Shown here in pieces: positions 11,215-45,699 of a DNA stretch of 64,000 bases. Source of the stretch: Macrosoma leucophasiata (lineage: Eukaryota; Arthropoda; Insecta; Lepidoptera; Hedylidae). Within the stretch, counting starts at the first letter, position 1. The number at the start of each line of letters is the position of its first letter. The position numbers and the translations under genes were made by a program. The notes under the pieces are model-generated. The model was given only the letters and a program-made list of their open reading frames with translations. It was not told the origin of the DNA and did not search any database. The DNA lies in assembly GCA_036365455.1 (NCBI GenBank), contig JAWQUS010000008.1:22551501-22615500 (forward strand), in the 5' to 3' direction.

Positions 11215-12484
11215 GGTTGGGGAAAAAGTATCTTCGCATTTTTTAAGATAATTCAAAACATTTTTAATACAGTTTATTTAAATTTAACTAAAGTATGTAT
11301 GTACCATTTTGTTCGATAACCTTTTGCCATCTTGTAGGTAGGGACATGATCCCATTGCTATAAAAATTTTGGGACTTCTCATCAAAATACCGCGACAAGT
11401 GGATTTGCCAGTCCTCTCGTGATGTTAACCTAACATTGCATAAAGAATTCTGAAGGGACCGAAACAAGTGGAAATCTGAAGGTGCAAGGTCAGGACTATA
11501 CGGCGGATGCATTAACACCTCCCAGCCAAACTCTTTTAATTTTTGCTGAGTGGCTATAGATGTGTGAGGTCTAGCGTTATCATGATGAAACACCACACCC
11601 CTTCTGTTGATCAATTCCGGCCGCTTTCTCTCAACTTCTTGCTTTAATCTCATCAGTTGTTCGCAGTAGAGTTCAGAATCGATAGTCCTGCCTGGTGGTA
11701 ATAGCTCAAAATGATGCCCTTCCAATCCCACCACACACACAACATCACCTTATTGCAAGTTAACCCTGGTTTCGCCACAGTCTGTGAAGCCTGACCGGCC
11801 TTTGACCACGACCTTTTTCGCACGTTCTTGTCGTACGTGATCCACTTTTCATCACCAGTTATCAGCTTGTTCAGAAATGATTCGGTTTCATTACGTCGTA
11901 ATAAAGAATCACAAATGAGTACACGGTTCATTAGGTTTCTTTCAGTGAGCTCGTGAGGTACCCAAATATCGAGCTTTTTTTTGTACCCAGCTTTTTTCAA
12001 ATGCGCCAAAACTATTTTGTGATCAATTCTCAGTTCTTCTGCTACGTCGTAACTACTGATATGTCGATCTTGCTCCACTTTTTCAAAAATAGCATATATT
12101 TTATCCGTAATAGGGCGACCTGAGCGAGGTGCATCTTTGACATCAAAATTTTCGGATTGAAAACGCTTAAACCAAATTTGTGCTACTCTCACAGACACTG
12201 CACTAGTCCATAAACATAGCAAATTTTTTTCGCTGCTTGCGTTGCATTTTTACCTTTTTTGTGGTAAAATTGTAAATTCTCACTTCTCTTCATTAGATTC
12301 ACTCATCTTGACAGTACGAGAAACAAATGAAAATCACACATTTGCCTAATTTGAATTTGGAATTATGTTCTTTAAAATTTGAACTTTCAATGATACCAAA
12401 ACCAGCCAGATACAAATACTATAGCCAAAGAGATTTTATTACAAGTGCATACATACTATAATGCGAAAAGACTTTTTCCCCAAC
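11215..12484 (-). mobile_element. mariner copy A
   Basis: The element is bounded by inverted ends GGTTGGGGAAAAAGT and its complement, flanked by TA on each side (11213-11214, 12485-12486). The right end has lost one C. It is about 1,270 bp, the usual mariner length. Copies B and C in this window are close relatives. Confidence 0.93.
11288..12306 (-). pseudogene. mariner transposase, broken (copy A)
   Basis: A Tc1/mariner DD34D transposase, which would cut and paste the element at TA sites. Motifs seen are TGDEKWITYD, VFHHDNARPHT and YSPDLAPSDFHLF, holding the three catalytic Asp. The frame is broken near the N-terminus (1-nt loss about 12,215) and again by a 4-nt deletion about 11,715, after WWDWKG. 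Not functional. Confidence 0.92.
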
Positions 12485-12486
12485 TA

Positions 12487-12892
12487 CTTTTATGTAAACA
12501 CCATTCAACTTTGTTTAAAAGTTATGAAGCAGTGCTTGAAGTATATTTTCAATTGACCTTATCTGCTTTTCCCCTAAACCGATTATGACGAAACAACGTT
12601 TTGACAACGCTCCTAATAGGGTTGTGTCCTAAGTACAAAATCAGTACTTTTTATCATATCATTACTAATTACGAAAATTGTATGCAAATGCAATGTAAAA
12701 ATAGAAAAATTTACGAAAATTGGAGTATTATAGCATGAGAAAACAGATTTCTATTTTTTTGTGAAAAGGTTATAATTCAAACAGATGCGAGTGAATTTGA
12801 AGATGGCTTCATCAGCTTATTGTCAGAAAGGTTATACCAATTAGTTAGAGGTCGCATTTTCGAATCCCACCCGTAACCAAACATTTATTTCA
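12487..12892. other. No gene seen
   Basis: AT-rich sequence between mariner A and a SINE, with short repeat-like words only. Confidence 0.6.
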
Positions 12893-13112
12893 TTAAATAA
12901 TAAATAAATACGCTTACACTCACAGCCGCACAGTACGTATAAACCTGTGTCGTGGGTGCCGTTATATATACAAACAACACATACACAAACACCCAGACCC
13001 GAAACAAATCTGCAGGCCATACAAATATTTGTCCCGGTGCGGGGATCGAACCCGCGACCCTTCGAATCAAACGGTCAACTCACACCGCTGGACCAACTGG
13101 GTCGTCGTTCAT
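12893..13112 (-). mobile_element. SINE family 3 (tRNA-derived), antisense copy
   Basis: On the minus strand the head is CGACCCAGTTGGTCCAGCGG with B box GGGTTCGATCCCCGC, then GTTTGTGTATGTGTTG and an end near CGTATTTATTTATTA. It matches the plus-strand copy at 15096-15310. Confidence 0.8.
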
Positions 13113-13704
13113 TTTTCCTTAAAAATATTTTAATGTTAAAAAGTTATTTTATTTTGAAGTTCAAATAGGATATCTAACTCATTATATTTATGAGAATATA
13201 TATTATAGTACCTATCCACTGAAAAGGACCATGGTAAGTGCATAATAATGAACATTGCTTTTGAAAATATTGGTTCCGGTAGCGGTAGTAAATAATATAG
13301 AGGTGTCCCCGCATATTCTATAAAGTGGCGTAAAAAGTACGTAAATGCAATTTTGTTCATACGTACTCTCGAATCCACTTGGAATTTTTATAGCGGAAAA
13401 ATTGCGATCTTGGTGAAATATGCATATTTTTCGTCATATAATACGAAACCTATTCTCAAGTGTATGTGTCAGTCTGTCACAGCCAATTTGCATAAATGCT
13501 ACGGCTGATAGTAGCCTAGCTACCACTAGGCTAAAGATCCCTAATTAGTCTATACTTTAAATTTTTTTTTTTGCTCCCGCTCCCTTGTTTTTTGTTTGCC
13601 TATAATAAAACCCCTAAATATAACCCCATGGTTGACTGTCAGAGAATGCTTAGTGGCATTTAGTCCGCCATATGTATAATGTGCATAAAAGTATAAATAA
13701 ATAA
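13113..13704. other. No gene seen
   Basis: AT-rich. A minus-strand frame at 13136-13378 has no recognisable motif. Confidence 0.6.
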
Positions 13705-13765
13705 ATAGTCTTGTAGTAATAGCCCACTACTGCTGCGCTGGGATCCTGGGTTCGATCTTTGGGCC
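13705..13765 (+). mobile_element. SINE family 2 head fragment
   Basis: AGCCCACTACTGCTGCGCTG followed by a B box GGGTTCGAT. The body is missing. Confidence 0.5.
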
Positions 13766-14029
13766 GGGGACTATCAGGTACATGCAGTTAGCCTAGTGGC
13801 AGCTAGGCTACTGAGCTAGGTACGTGCTACGTACGATTAGTCGTATGTGGCAGTTAAGTAGCTACGCGCTACGAAATCACTGTTGCGTAGCTATATTCAT
13901 ATGAGTCTACAAGCTGACACTGTGTGTTAAAACACTTATATATCAGTGATACTGAGTTTTTTTGTTCAGGTTTTTCTCAGATCATATTGGCCTTTGGAAC
14001 TCTGCCGGTGAATGACAAAGAATTACTTT

Positions 14030-14312
14030 TTTTTATGTAATGTAAGTGTCAAACAAGCATGCAGTTCACATTGATGTTAAGTGATGACTGCAGCCTTTAA
14101 ACACCTACACAAAGATCTGGTCAAAATGCAGATGCGTTACCACTTCTGAGGCCTAAGGTATTGTGCCTCTGTGCCGGAAATTACAGGGCCCGTACATTAC
14201 CACCTGACCACGATACTGCTGACACTACCATTTAGCGGCAAGTATTTTAGGTAATGCGGTGGTGCCTACGCCCGCGAGCTCGGTCACTGGAGCTCTACCA
14301 CCAGTGAGTTTG
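14030..14312 (-). repeat. Common repeat R1, nearly full
   Basis: From TTATGTAATGTAAGTGTCAA to GAGCTCTACCACCAGTGA. A good example of the full unit. Confidence 0.87.
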
Positions 14313-14809
14313 ATGACTTTTTTTCTTTTCTTTTTACTCTTTGTTATCAGTTTGTAAAGGGGAAATGAGACATTCTACTGATATATAATACTTTTTACGT
14401 TAGTATATTATATTTAGTTTTACCTTAGTGATATTCTTGACTATACATACATTTTTTATCTTGTTTGACATGTATATCAATTGTTATTGACTTTAATTTA
14501 TTTTGTTTGTTTTGACGTGTCATAAGAGGTGCCTGTCACCCTAAATGAATAAAGTGAGTTTCTGATTCTGATTCAGGTCAATGACTATTTTGTATGGCCC
14601 TTTAATAACTACAAATCAAGCGAAACAATTTTTGATTAGGCTGGTGTCGGGACGTGACACCCCCACTAACAGAAGAATTTTCCTGTGAAATTCTTCCACT
14701 AGTGCAGTCAGTCTGAACAAATGGCGGTCAAACCATATCTATGGGACGCTAGTGAGTGTGAGATCTAATATTCCCTTGAACTCGACCATGATGTATTTTG
14801 CATTGTATA

Positions 14810-14992
14810 ATATAAAAATAGGTCGGATTTTCCTTCCTGCTACGCTATAACTCCAAAACGCACTATTCGATTTCCACGGTCTTGCATTCGTTGGAAAGTT
14901 CTCGGGCTCCGTGAGGTTTATAGCAAAGAAAATTTAGGATTATAAAACGATATCGATGCGGGCGAAACCGCAAGCAACAGCTAATTGTCTCA
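14810..14992 (+). repeat. Copy of the same GCGGGCGAA-type repeat
   Basis: TCGGATTTTCCTTCCTGCTA, CGTTGGAAAGTTCTCGGGCT and GCGGGCGAAACCGCAAGCAA match 16,215-16,370. Confidence 0.65.
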
Positions 14993-15095
14993 TAAAAGTA
15001 ATAACGTAAGACGGGCACCAGTATCCTGCTATAAAACTATCGCCATCCGCAAGCCAAGCGTGGCGATTATGAGTAATTATGACATATCTCCCTTA

Positions 15096-15310
15096 GACGA
15101 CCCGGTTAGTCCAACGGTGTGAGATGACCGTTTGATTCGAAGGGTTAGGGTCGGGTTCGATCCCCGCACCGGGACAAATATTTGTATGACCTACAGATAT
15201 TCGTTTCGGGTCTGGGTGTTTGTGTATGTGTTGTATGTGTACAACGGCACCCACGACACAGGTTTATACCTACTGTGGGGCTGTGAGTGTAAGCGTATTT
15301 TATTTTTTTA
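15096..15310 (+). mobile_element. SINE family 3 (tRNA-derived) copy
   Basis: Head GACGACCCGGTTAGTCCAAC, B box GGGTTCGATCCCCGC, body with CGGGTCTGGGTGTTTGTG, ending GTGAGTGTAAGCGTATTT. Same family as 12893-13112. Confidence 0.8.
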
Positions 15311-15387
15311 AATTATTTTTAGACTTTGATCCAGCAGTGCACTTAAGCCCACCACTAATTACTACTTTCGCTTTGAAACTAATTTTT

Positions 15388-15662
15388 TACTTGTGGTAGA
15401 GCTCCAATGACGAAGCTCGCGGGCGTAGGCACCACCGCATTACCCATTTAATATACGTGCCGCAAAATGGTAGTGTTCACTATCGTGTTCCGGTCAGGTG
15501 GTAATGTAATTTTCGGCACAGAGGCATAACACAGGCCTCAGAAGTGGTAACGCATCTGCATTTGGACCTCTGGTCTTTGTGTGTGTGTCGATAGGCTGCA
15601 ATCGTCACTTAACATCATTGTGGACTGCATGCTCATTTGCCACTTTCATGGCATAAAAAAAG
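15388..15662 (+). repeat. Common repeat R1, sense copy
   Basis: From TTGTGGTAGAGCTCCAATGA to GCCACTTTCATGGCATAAAA, with an A-rich end. Confidence 0.87.
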
Positions 15663-15775
15663 AAACGACATGACAAAGCGAACGTTACTCGGTTGAGAAC
15701 CGGGTACCCCTTAACTTAATTTGAAAACCCAATCAATTATTTACGCCAAAGTACCTACATATTCTCTTGTTCAAT

Positions 15776-15824
15776 TCAATTTGCTATTGCTAATTAAAGG
15801 TGTTAATTAGCAATAGCAAATTGA
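15776..15824. repeat. Hairpin, 22-bp perfect arms, 5-nt loop
   Basis: TCAATTTGCTATTGCTAATT plus AA / complement, loop AGGTG. Confidence 0.92.
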
Positions 15825-15994
15825 TAGTGGTATGAATATTACATTACCCGGGTTGTAAGGTCGAGGTAATGTTATAATAATAATTATTAAACGATAGATG
15901 TTCTGTACAAAATACTATTTATTGATTACTTTATTAGTTCTAAGGTGTGTTAATAGATGGCGTTGATAGGTTTTACAATTTTTATGTTAACAAG

Positions 15995-16373
15995 GGCTGT
16001 TCGTTAGTCTCGCTAAAACTCGAGAACAGGTGGACCGATTAGGCTAATTTTGGTTTTGAATGATTTAGATTTTAGAAGTCCAGGGAAGGTTTAAAGAGCA
16101 AGGAAATATGAAGAAATTGAAGGGAAATAGTAAAAACCACAATTTCATTTTCCCATTCAAAAAGTCCGGGTGTATCAAACCTTTGACTCATTATTTCATT
16201 CTGAGGCAATACGAAATTTCCCGGGTCAGCTTTCCTGGCGCTATAACTACAGAACGCACGAACCGATTTCCACGGTTTTGCATTCGTTGGAAAGGTCTCG
16301 GGCTCCGTGAGGTTTATAGCAAAGAAAGTTCAGGAAAAATTTCAACGCGGGCGAAGCCGCGGGCAACAGCTAG
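15995..16373 (+). repeat. Lepidopteran repeat ending GCGGGCGAAGCCGCGGGCAA
   Basis: The end part (CGTTGGAAAGGTCTCGGGCT, GAGGTTTATAGCAAAGAAA, GCGAAGCCGCGGGCAACAGC) is shared with 14,810-14,990 and, reversed, with 59,700-59,885. It is probably the 3' end of a non-LTR element. The LINE remnant follows directly. Confidence 0.65.
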
Positions 16374-17480
16374 TGTGATGTCAGAGCGTCACATCAAAGT
16401 CTTAGTCGATGGACAAAGCTCTGACACTCTACCAATAAACGCTGGTGTACAGCAAGGCTCTGTGTTATCTCTCTCCCACTCTTTTCATTCTGCATATCAA
16501 TGATATGTTGGAACAGAACCCAAACTATCATTGTTATGCGGACGACAGTACGGGAGATACACACTACACTAGCCGCACAAATGCTTCTCGGGCGCTTATC
16601 GAGGAGAGTAGAACTAGACTTGTGTCTGCAGTCGAGAACTCTCTGGAGCGAGTCTCTGATTGGAGAAGACTAAATCTAGTCCAGTTCACCCCACAAAGAT
16701 ACAAGTCTGCGCGTTTACCGCTAAAAAATCCCCGTTTATTGTAGCGCCACAGTTCCAGAGCACTCAACTCACCATTAGTAAAAGTGTCGGTATCCTGGGT
16801 GGTGACATATCGAATGAGGTGCAGTTTCGAGGTCATATTGAGAGTAAGACCAAGCTGGCATCAAAGAAGCTCAGGGTACTAAACAAGGCAAGACAGTATT
16901 TCACATCGGGGCAACTTCTACAGCTCTATAAAGCTCAAGTGAGGCCCCATTTGGAATACTGCTCTCATCTTTGGGCGGGAACCCCTAAATACCAGCTTGG
17001 TCCTCTTGACTCAATTCAAAAACGTGCCATTCGAATCGTCAACGACCCAGGAATCACAGATAGATTCGAAGATCTGAGTCTGCGCAGAGACATCGGATGT
17101 CTGTGCATTTTCTACCGCCTTTACAATGGTGAGTGCTCTGATGAACTGTTCGATCTGGTGCCATCGTCTACATTCCTACATCGCACCACCCGCCGAAGAG
17201 AGAAGTTCCACCCGCACAGACTGGATACTTGGAAATGCTCAACAGTCCGATTCGCGCGTTCATTCCTGCCCAGAACGTGCAAATTGTGGAACGAACTTCC
17301 CTCAGAGGTGTTCCCCCGGCGCTACAATATGGGGTTCTTCAAAACTGGCGTCAAATGAGTCCTTCAGGGCTGGCGCGCTGCCAGCCCTGAAGGACTCTTT
17401 TGACGCCAGTTGGCAACTCCTCTGATGTTGCAAATGTTCATAGGCGACGGTAACCACTTTCCATCAGGTGGCCCGTCTGC
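16374..17480 (+). pseudogene. CR1-like LINE remnant, reverse transcriptase frame broken
   Basis: 5'-truncated. It begins inside the RT domain ([12 protein letters not shown]), continues as [12 protein letters not shown] and CYADDSTGD, then shifts frame twice between about 16,455 and 16,760. From there it is open to 17,358 (SKSVGILGGDISNEVQFRGH, YKAQVRPHLEYCSHLWAG, LPRTCKLWNELPSEVFPR). The 3' UTR ends with ATCAGGTGGCCCGTCTGCTT, the usual lepidopteran CR1/Zenon-type tail. A 69-bp hairpin covers the stop codon. Confidence 0.87.
17343..17411. repeat. Hairpin, 32-bp arms, 5-nt loop, on a LINE stop codon
   Basis: AACTGGCGTCAAATGAGTCC ... GGGCTGGC / complement with one mismatch (at the TGA), loop GCGCT. 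Confidence 0.92.
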
Positions 17481-17589
17481 TTGTCTGTCAATCCTTTGAA
17501 ATTAAAAAAAAAAATGTTATGATTATTTTATGTCAATGTGATATAACCTTTTTGAATATTGTTCTTCTTCTTCACTTTATTTTTTTTTG

Positions 17590-17700
17590 TATGGCCCCGC
17601 TATATATCACAACGACGAAACAACTAAGGTCTCAGGGGTGGCAATGGCAACGCATCTCCATTTTGACCTCTGGTGTGGGTGCCTATTGTTCAAAAAGGCA
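17590..17700 (+). repeat. Common repeat R1, fragment
   Basis: AACAACTAAGGTCTCAGGGG and TTTTGACCTCTGGTGTGGGT match the R1 middle. Confidence 0.55.
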
Positions 17701-40134
<22,434 letters not shown>

Positions 40135-40620
40135 TTTAGACTAAAACGAAAAGTTTACTTAGAAAATGATTGATCCAGATCAGATCAAACATTTTCTGAG
40201 TACCTATATGATTGGACATGGATTACTATGAGTGATACTGTCTTAAAATAATGTCTAAAATGTTGGAAAATTTTGATCTCGTCTATCTTTATCAATTTCT
40301 TTACTAGTTTCAATTAATTGAACTATCTTAAGTATACCTACTTATTTTATTATAATGTAGTTAAAATTATAGGCATAACATTTTTTTACAGTACAGCGAC
40401 GGAAAATGCGACATTTTTGAAAATTTTCATTAACGTTATTGTCATAACCCATGTTTTTAAGTCAATACTTTACTGTTAATTAGACCTACTTTTGAAGCCA
40501 AAACCACGTTAAGAGAAAAAGTGTCCACTACGCTCGGATTTATTGAAAAAGGAATTGATGTATGAGGATTGCGATACGAATTGTGTGGTCCTTGTACAAA
40601 AACTTAATGCAAACTGAAAT
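40135..40620 (+). other. Ferlin 3' UTR (probable) and flank
   Basis: Unique AT-rich sequence follows the stop codon for about 350 bases. No exact AATAAA was found, so the transcript end is unknown. Confidence 0.5.
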
Positions 40621-40624
40621 CGAC

Positions 40625-40765
40625 TCCAAGCACTTTTTATGTTGTGATGGTGGTAAACAAGTGTGCAGTTCACATCAATGATAACCAAAATAAAAAAAGT
40701 CAAAAAAGCAGATGCTTTGCCACCACTGAAGGTTAAGTTGCTAAACTTTGTGAAAGACATTACAA
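40625..40765 (-). repeat. Common repeat R1, partial, after the ferlin gene
   Basis: GGTAAACAAGTGTGCAGTTC to GACATTACAACTCATG, diverged. Confidence 0.65.
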
Positions 40766-41024
40766 CTCATGTATGTTTGTTTGTTTGATTGAACGCGCTA
40801 ATCTCAGAAACCACTGGTCCGAATTGAAAAATTATTTCAGTGTTAGACAGTCCATTTATCGAGGAAGGCTTTAGGCTATATATCATCACGCTATGACTAA
40901 TAGGAGCGGGACAGCGCGGGCAAAGCCGGGGCGGGCCGCTAGTTTATAATAAAGTAGGTACATAACTAGCTGCCCCGACGAACTTCGTATCGCCTTAGAG
41001 GTATAAAAAAATTACGTGTCCAAC

Positions 41025-41185
41025 TAACTGCCTTGGTACCCTAGTGGTGGTAGGCCACTACTACTACGCAGAGGTCCTGGGTTCGATTCCCGGGTAGGGG
41101 GTTATCAGAGATAATGGTGTAAAGTCCTTTATCTCTAGTTCTATTGGGATTTTTCCATTTTCATTTTTCTTGTGATTTTGGCCGG
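41025..41185 (+). mobile_element. SINE family 2, 3'-truncated
   Basis: Head and first part of the body (CCTAGTGGTGGTAGGCC, GGGTTCGATTCCCGGG), then the match to full copies ends. Confidence 0.78.
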
Positions 41186-41761
41186 ATAGTGTAAAAACGG
41201 CAAACCGGCGCGAGGCCACGCCCACTCTTTCCGCCGGCCGCTGAATACCGTGTCGTGTAATCGCCTTTTTTAGTAGTTGGTTTTATTTGTTTCTGTATAT
41301 AGGTAGCTATTTAAATTATAGAAAAAAATATTGCAACGATAAACGAGCAAACGAATAAATTAATGAATTTATAATCACTAAAAGCTGGGCCTAACCGGGT
41401 CCGGCTTTTTCATGATTACAACAGCAAAAGAGAACGAAAATTTGTGGTCAAAATTGTCTTAAATCAAATTACCAGAGAGGTAAGTTAACTAATTATTAGA
41501 CCATAAAAAAAACCAATTCAGTGAAGTAAGTAGAGTTACGAATTCAACAGACATTCCAGATATCGTTAAACGATATTTTTTCAATGTTCTTGTTCTTGCA
41601 ACGTACCTATATCAGGAATCAAGATGCAGTCAATGTATGAATGTGAGACATAGTATAGGTATATTACTACAGTTTATGGATCAGAGATCGCCTCATTCAT
41701 AGAATATCGCATTTCCACCATAACATTTCACAAATGGTGATGTTTTAAATTAATGACGATG

Positions 41762-42236
41762 AAAGGAGATGTTGCGAGCTCGGCTCTGGTTCGTACACGT
41801 CCTCAAAAAATGGGTAAATTAAAGAAGAATCCGAGAAAAATACAATTAATTTATTCACGAATATATTTTAGAGTTACAACCACATTCAATTCAAACGATT
41901 TTATCATTTTCAACTATGTTCAACATGGCGGCGATACAGCCGACGCTTGGGATCAATCCATTTCGATAGTATTTAGAAAATATCACTTTTTTGCTCCAAG
42001 TATTATAATCAAAAATCAATTCAAAAAATGAAAATGTCAAAATGACATTGCCCGCCATATTCGCCATGTTGGTTTTGAGTAGCAATTCTAACTGCAAATA
42101 ATGTTTTGTAACTGCGAACAAAGCTAAATAAGTGAAAAAATGCAGTAAAAAACCTTTTTATATTGATTATGCCTGTTTAATGATATTGTGTACAATACAT
42201 GGCCGGATGTTCATACATTCTTGCAACATCTCCTTT
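41762..42236. mobile_element. MITE family M1, copy 2
   Basis: 475 bp, same inverted ends and high similarity to copy 1 in reverse orientation. Confidence 0.85.
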
Positions 42237-42404
42237 TACGATATTTTTACTTAGATATCTAAACCAATCATAAATGAATTAATACCAAGTAAAACTGTAG
42301 CGGAGGCTTAATGGAGACTACGCTACCTACTGACTATTGCTAAGCTTTTGACCCCGGGTTCGAGGATTAGGCAATATTGTGATTTATGTAGTTAATTCAA
42401 AAAT

Positions 42405-42726
42405 GCAAACTGCCTCGGTAGCCTAGTGGTAGCAGGCCACTACTACTACGCTGAGGTCCTGGGTTCGATTCCCGGGTAGGGGGTTATCAGAGATAATGGT
42501 GAAAAAGCCTTTATCTCTGGTTCTATTGGGATTTTTCCATTTTCTGGAAATTTCCCAGTACCTCAAAGTTTGGTAATGTGCCCGGAGATGTCAACAGGCT
42601 CGCCACCTGTTACAGGGGCCAAAACGTAACCGGCGAATCGTGGGTGTTTGCATGTATGCTTGAATGCATGCATTTACCTCTGCCTACCCCTTCGGGGATT
42701 ACAGGCGTGAAGTTACGTTTTTAACG
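42405..42726 (+). mobile_element. SINE family 2, full copy with target duplication
   Basis: The tRNA-like head has an A box (TAGCCTAGTGGTAGC) and a B box (GGGTTCGATTCCC). The body follows, then a 3' end GCCTACCCCTTCGGGGATTA and CAGGCGTGAAGTTACG with T's. The 12-bp target TAATTCAAAAAT flanks it (42393-42404, 42727-42738). Confidence 0.88.
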
Positions 42727-43204
42727 TAATTCAAAAATCTGTGCCAGTGAAGCCTGAAAAGCCAACCTTCATAGGTTACAGGTACAAATTTCTGATGATT
42801 TTGTTAGCATCTAATCATACATGTATTCCATAATACCTAAGTACCATACAAATAAAAGTAATTATTCATATTTCTGTGCTTGGTAGGTAATAGGTACCTA
42901 CCTATTGTTCTGTAGATCCCTTCGGCAATAATGTTTTAAACATTCGAGTCGGGGATATTGTTTACATTTACCTATTCATGTTTTATAATAGGTAGGTACT
43001 ATTAATTAATGTCAGTTACATATCGTAATAGATTTGAATAAGTGGTTTTTCTAGCTAACGCTTAATCTATGGACTACATAGGGTTTCTATAAGGACGGGT
43101 CGATTTTAAAATCGAATCAAGCAAGTTGTACTTGAGACACCAATAAGGAAATATCTTTATAAAATAAAACAAAATATAACGTGAAATACCTAAGTATAAC
43201 ATCG

Positions 43205-44050
43205 TTCAAATGGCCGCCGCGGCTTCGCTGGGTGGCACCATTCGAAAGGACCAGTTTTTGATGACTTTTGGCACATAAGTCAGGCTGAATTTGACCGATG
43301 GCATAGATTATGTTGTCTTTGAGGGTCGCGGTGGTTTGCGGCTTATTCGTATAGACCTAAGACTTAAGAAAGCCTTACAAGAAAAAGTCTAGAGAGGTCA
43401 AATCACACGAACTTGGTGGCCAATTCAAATAGCCTTGGCGTGAGATAACCATGCCATGAAACTGCTCGTGCATTCTGCACGATTGTGTCTTGAGCTGTGT
43501 AGCACGTAGCGCAATCCTGTTGAAACCATATGTCTTCGGTGACCATATCATCCAATTCAGGCAACAAGAAGTTGGTGATCATCGACCTTTACCGATCGCC
43601 TTTGACGGCGATGGCCTCGCCAGCATTATTTTCGAAGAAATACGGACCGATGACACCTCGCGCCCAAAATCCACACCAAACATTAATTTTATTTGGATAC
43701 GTTAGCACCTCGTGAATCTCGCGTCGATTGGTGTCGTTCATCGAAGCTGCGTTGTGTCGTCGATGGTGTCGTTCCAAATCCGGCAATTTTGCTTATTCAC
43801 GTATCCATTCAGCTAAAAATGGGCCTCTTCGCTAAATAACATTTTGATGATCGCAACGTGCGCATTTTTGCAGTAGCAATGATGCGCGCTAGAGAACTTC
43901 CATTTTTTAGGTAAAGATTTATCATTTGCACGTGTTTCTCGACGCTGCGCTGTAACTTGCCGTGATGAATTGTCTATAATGAATAAAACAGACAATAATT
44001 TGACAGAAATTAAAAGGAACAACGCCGCCACGAGCTGTCAAAATCAACCC
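43205..44050 (-). pseudogene. Decayed Tc1/mariner (IS630-type) transposase
   Basis: Pieces on the minus strand in different frames read KMLFSEEAHF, then LTYPNKINVWCGFWARGVIG and PYFFENNAGEAI, then (about 43,550-43,440) a stretch with the QQD-type motif region. These match the DDE core of IS630/Tc1/mariner-like transposases. Stops and shifts break it throughout. It is a different family from mariner copies A-C. Confidence 0.75.
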
Positions 44051-44339
44051 GTCCCTATTGGAAAACTCTTTAGTGGTATTATTAATTTGACTAAACCATA
44101 TCTCAATTAATTGTACAATCAACGACAAATGGTCTCTACATAAGTGCTGATGTTCTAGCCTATTTTAGTATTCAGTACTATAAGCATAAGGTTTTTAGAG
44201 CTAAAGCATTTTTAATTTCCAGATGTAAAAATATTGCCTTATTTTTATGAAATGAACCCTTGGCTTCTTTAATACTAATGTCCATTTAACACTGTAAGTG
44301 CTCTTTATTCGATATGTTGACGCCCTAGAGTCTAGAGCT

Positions 44340-44740
44340 TAACACCCATATTCTAAGTCGTAACCTCGACTTTAACTCATCCTCACCTACTCAAGGAAAT
44401 TGGTATTCTTAGTTGTAACAAATAACATCAACTCGAGATTCTCCTCCGTTTGAGGTAATAAAGCAACTGTCAAACTCCAAGGTACCTCACGACCTACCTT
44501 GAAGTTTCGAGGAGTATTAACATTTCACAGTTTTTCGTGTCGAAACTGTCTCGAAGTATAATTAAAACTTAGTGAATTATCTTTAAGATAATCCGTACAC
44601 ATGTTACTGTCAAAATACAACTAAGAATATGGATTTTGAGGTGTCCTCGTACAATATCTGTTTATAGCTGTCTAAAGCTGAGTGTGAGTCAAGGAATGTT
44701 TCGAGTAACGTCTTAGAATATGGCGTCTTAGTTGTTTCAT
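44340..44740. mobile_element. Probable MITE with CCATATTCTTAGTTGT ends
   Basis: CCATATTCTAAGTCGTAAC at the left, and the reverse form ACAACTAAGAATATGG at about 44,624-44,640, with related pieces at 44,407 and 44,712. The exact ends are unclear. Confidence 0.4.
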
Positions 44741-45170
44741 AACATACCTAATCGTCGTTGACTGTACAATGATCTAGACTTTATAATAAAAAACTGATAA
44801 TACGAGTACTATTGTTTGAACGCTTTTTAAAGAAAGATTGAAATTTTAGAGGTATTTATAATCGAAAATTTATTGATGTTATTAAGGTTTAAGCGTTCAT
44901 TTAAGGTTCTAATATTTTATTGACGAGTAGAATTTGATCACTTTATTGCTGTTTAGCAAAATATTTTATTAGATACTAGGTATTCTTTACTATTCGTTGC
45001 ACGATTCTTTTTTATTCTTTATCTCTGTCGACCACTGACATGTAATATAATAAGTGTGCTTTGACTGTGTATTACACATATCTAATTAATGTAAAATGTA
45101 TTAAATACTAGCTGTTACCCGAGATATAGTAATACAAACACATAACGTAACAGGTAATCTTAAAAAAATA

Positions 45171-45552
45171 TACAGGGTTAAATGAAATCAGCGCATCACC
45201 TCTCGCACGCAGCCTCTCTACGTCAATCACAATATTAGCTCTTACAACTTTTTAGTTTCAAAAATTTTTAATTTTTAATTTTCCCGTATAAAATGAATTT
45301 TGCTCCTAAACTGATATTTATCAGAGCGTAGGTATGCGATGCACCTTTGCCTAGCAAAATATCGCCATGTGCAGCAGGTAGCGGCATTTCGGGGTGACGC
45401 TGAGGCAGCATTGCTCTTTTGAACTAAAGAAAAAAAAATTTTTTTTGGGATATTTTTCAAGATTTGGAAAAAGTCGTAGAACAAATGTCGTTGGGATTGA
45501 TGTAGAGAGGCTGCCTGCAAGAGGTGATGCACTAATTTCAATTAACCCTGTA
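45171..45552. mobile_element. MITE M3 with about 60-bp inverted ends
   Basis: Left end TACAGGGTTAAATGAAATCA and right-end complement TACAGGGTTAATTGAAATTA continue to match for about 60 bp (GCATCACCTCT ... GCAGCCTCTCTAC). TA lies on both sides. No coding capacity. Confidence 0.85.
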
Positions 45553-45699
45553 TATCTGTGAAATTGGTAAACACCGTTGGAAGTGTTCCGCGCCCCCAAT
45601 CCTCACCGCAATCTCACCAATTACCCGGTCCCGATTTCAACGTCGCAGTTACCTTACCTTTGTTTACCTACACTGGGCTTTTATACCTTACTTTTACTA

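Noticed and set aside
13136..13378. 80-codon minus-strand frame
   Set aside because: No motif, no splice signals and low-complexity flanks.
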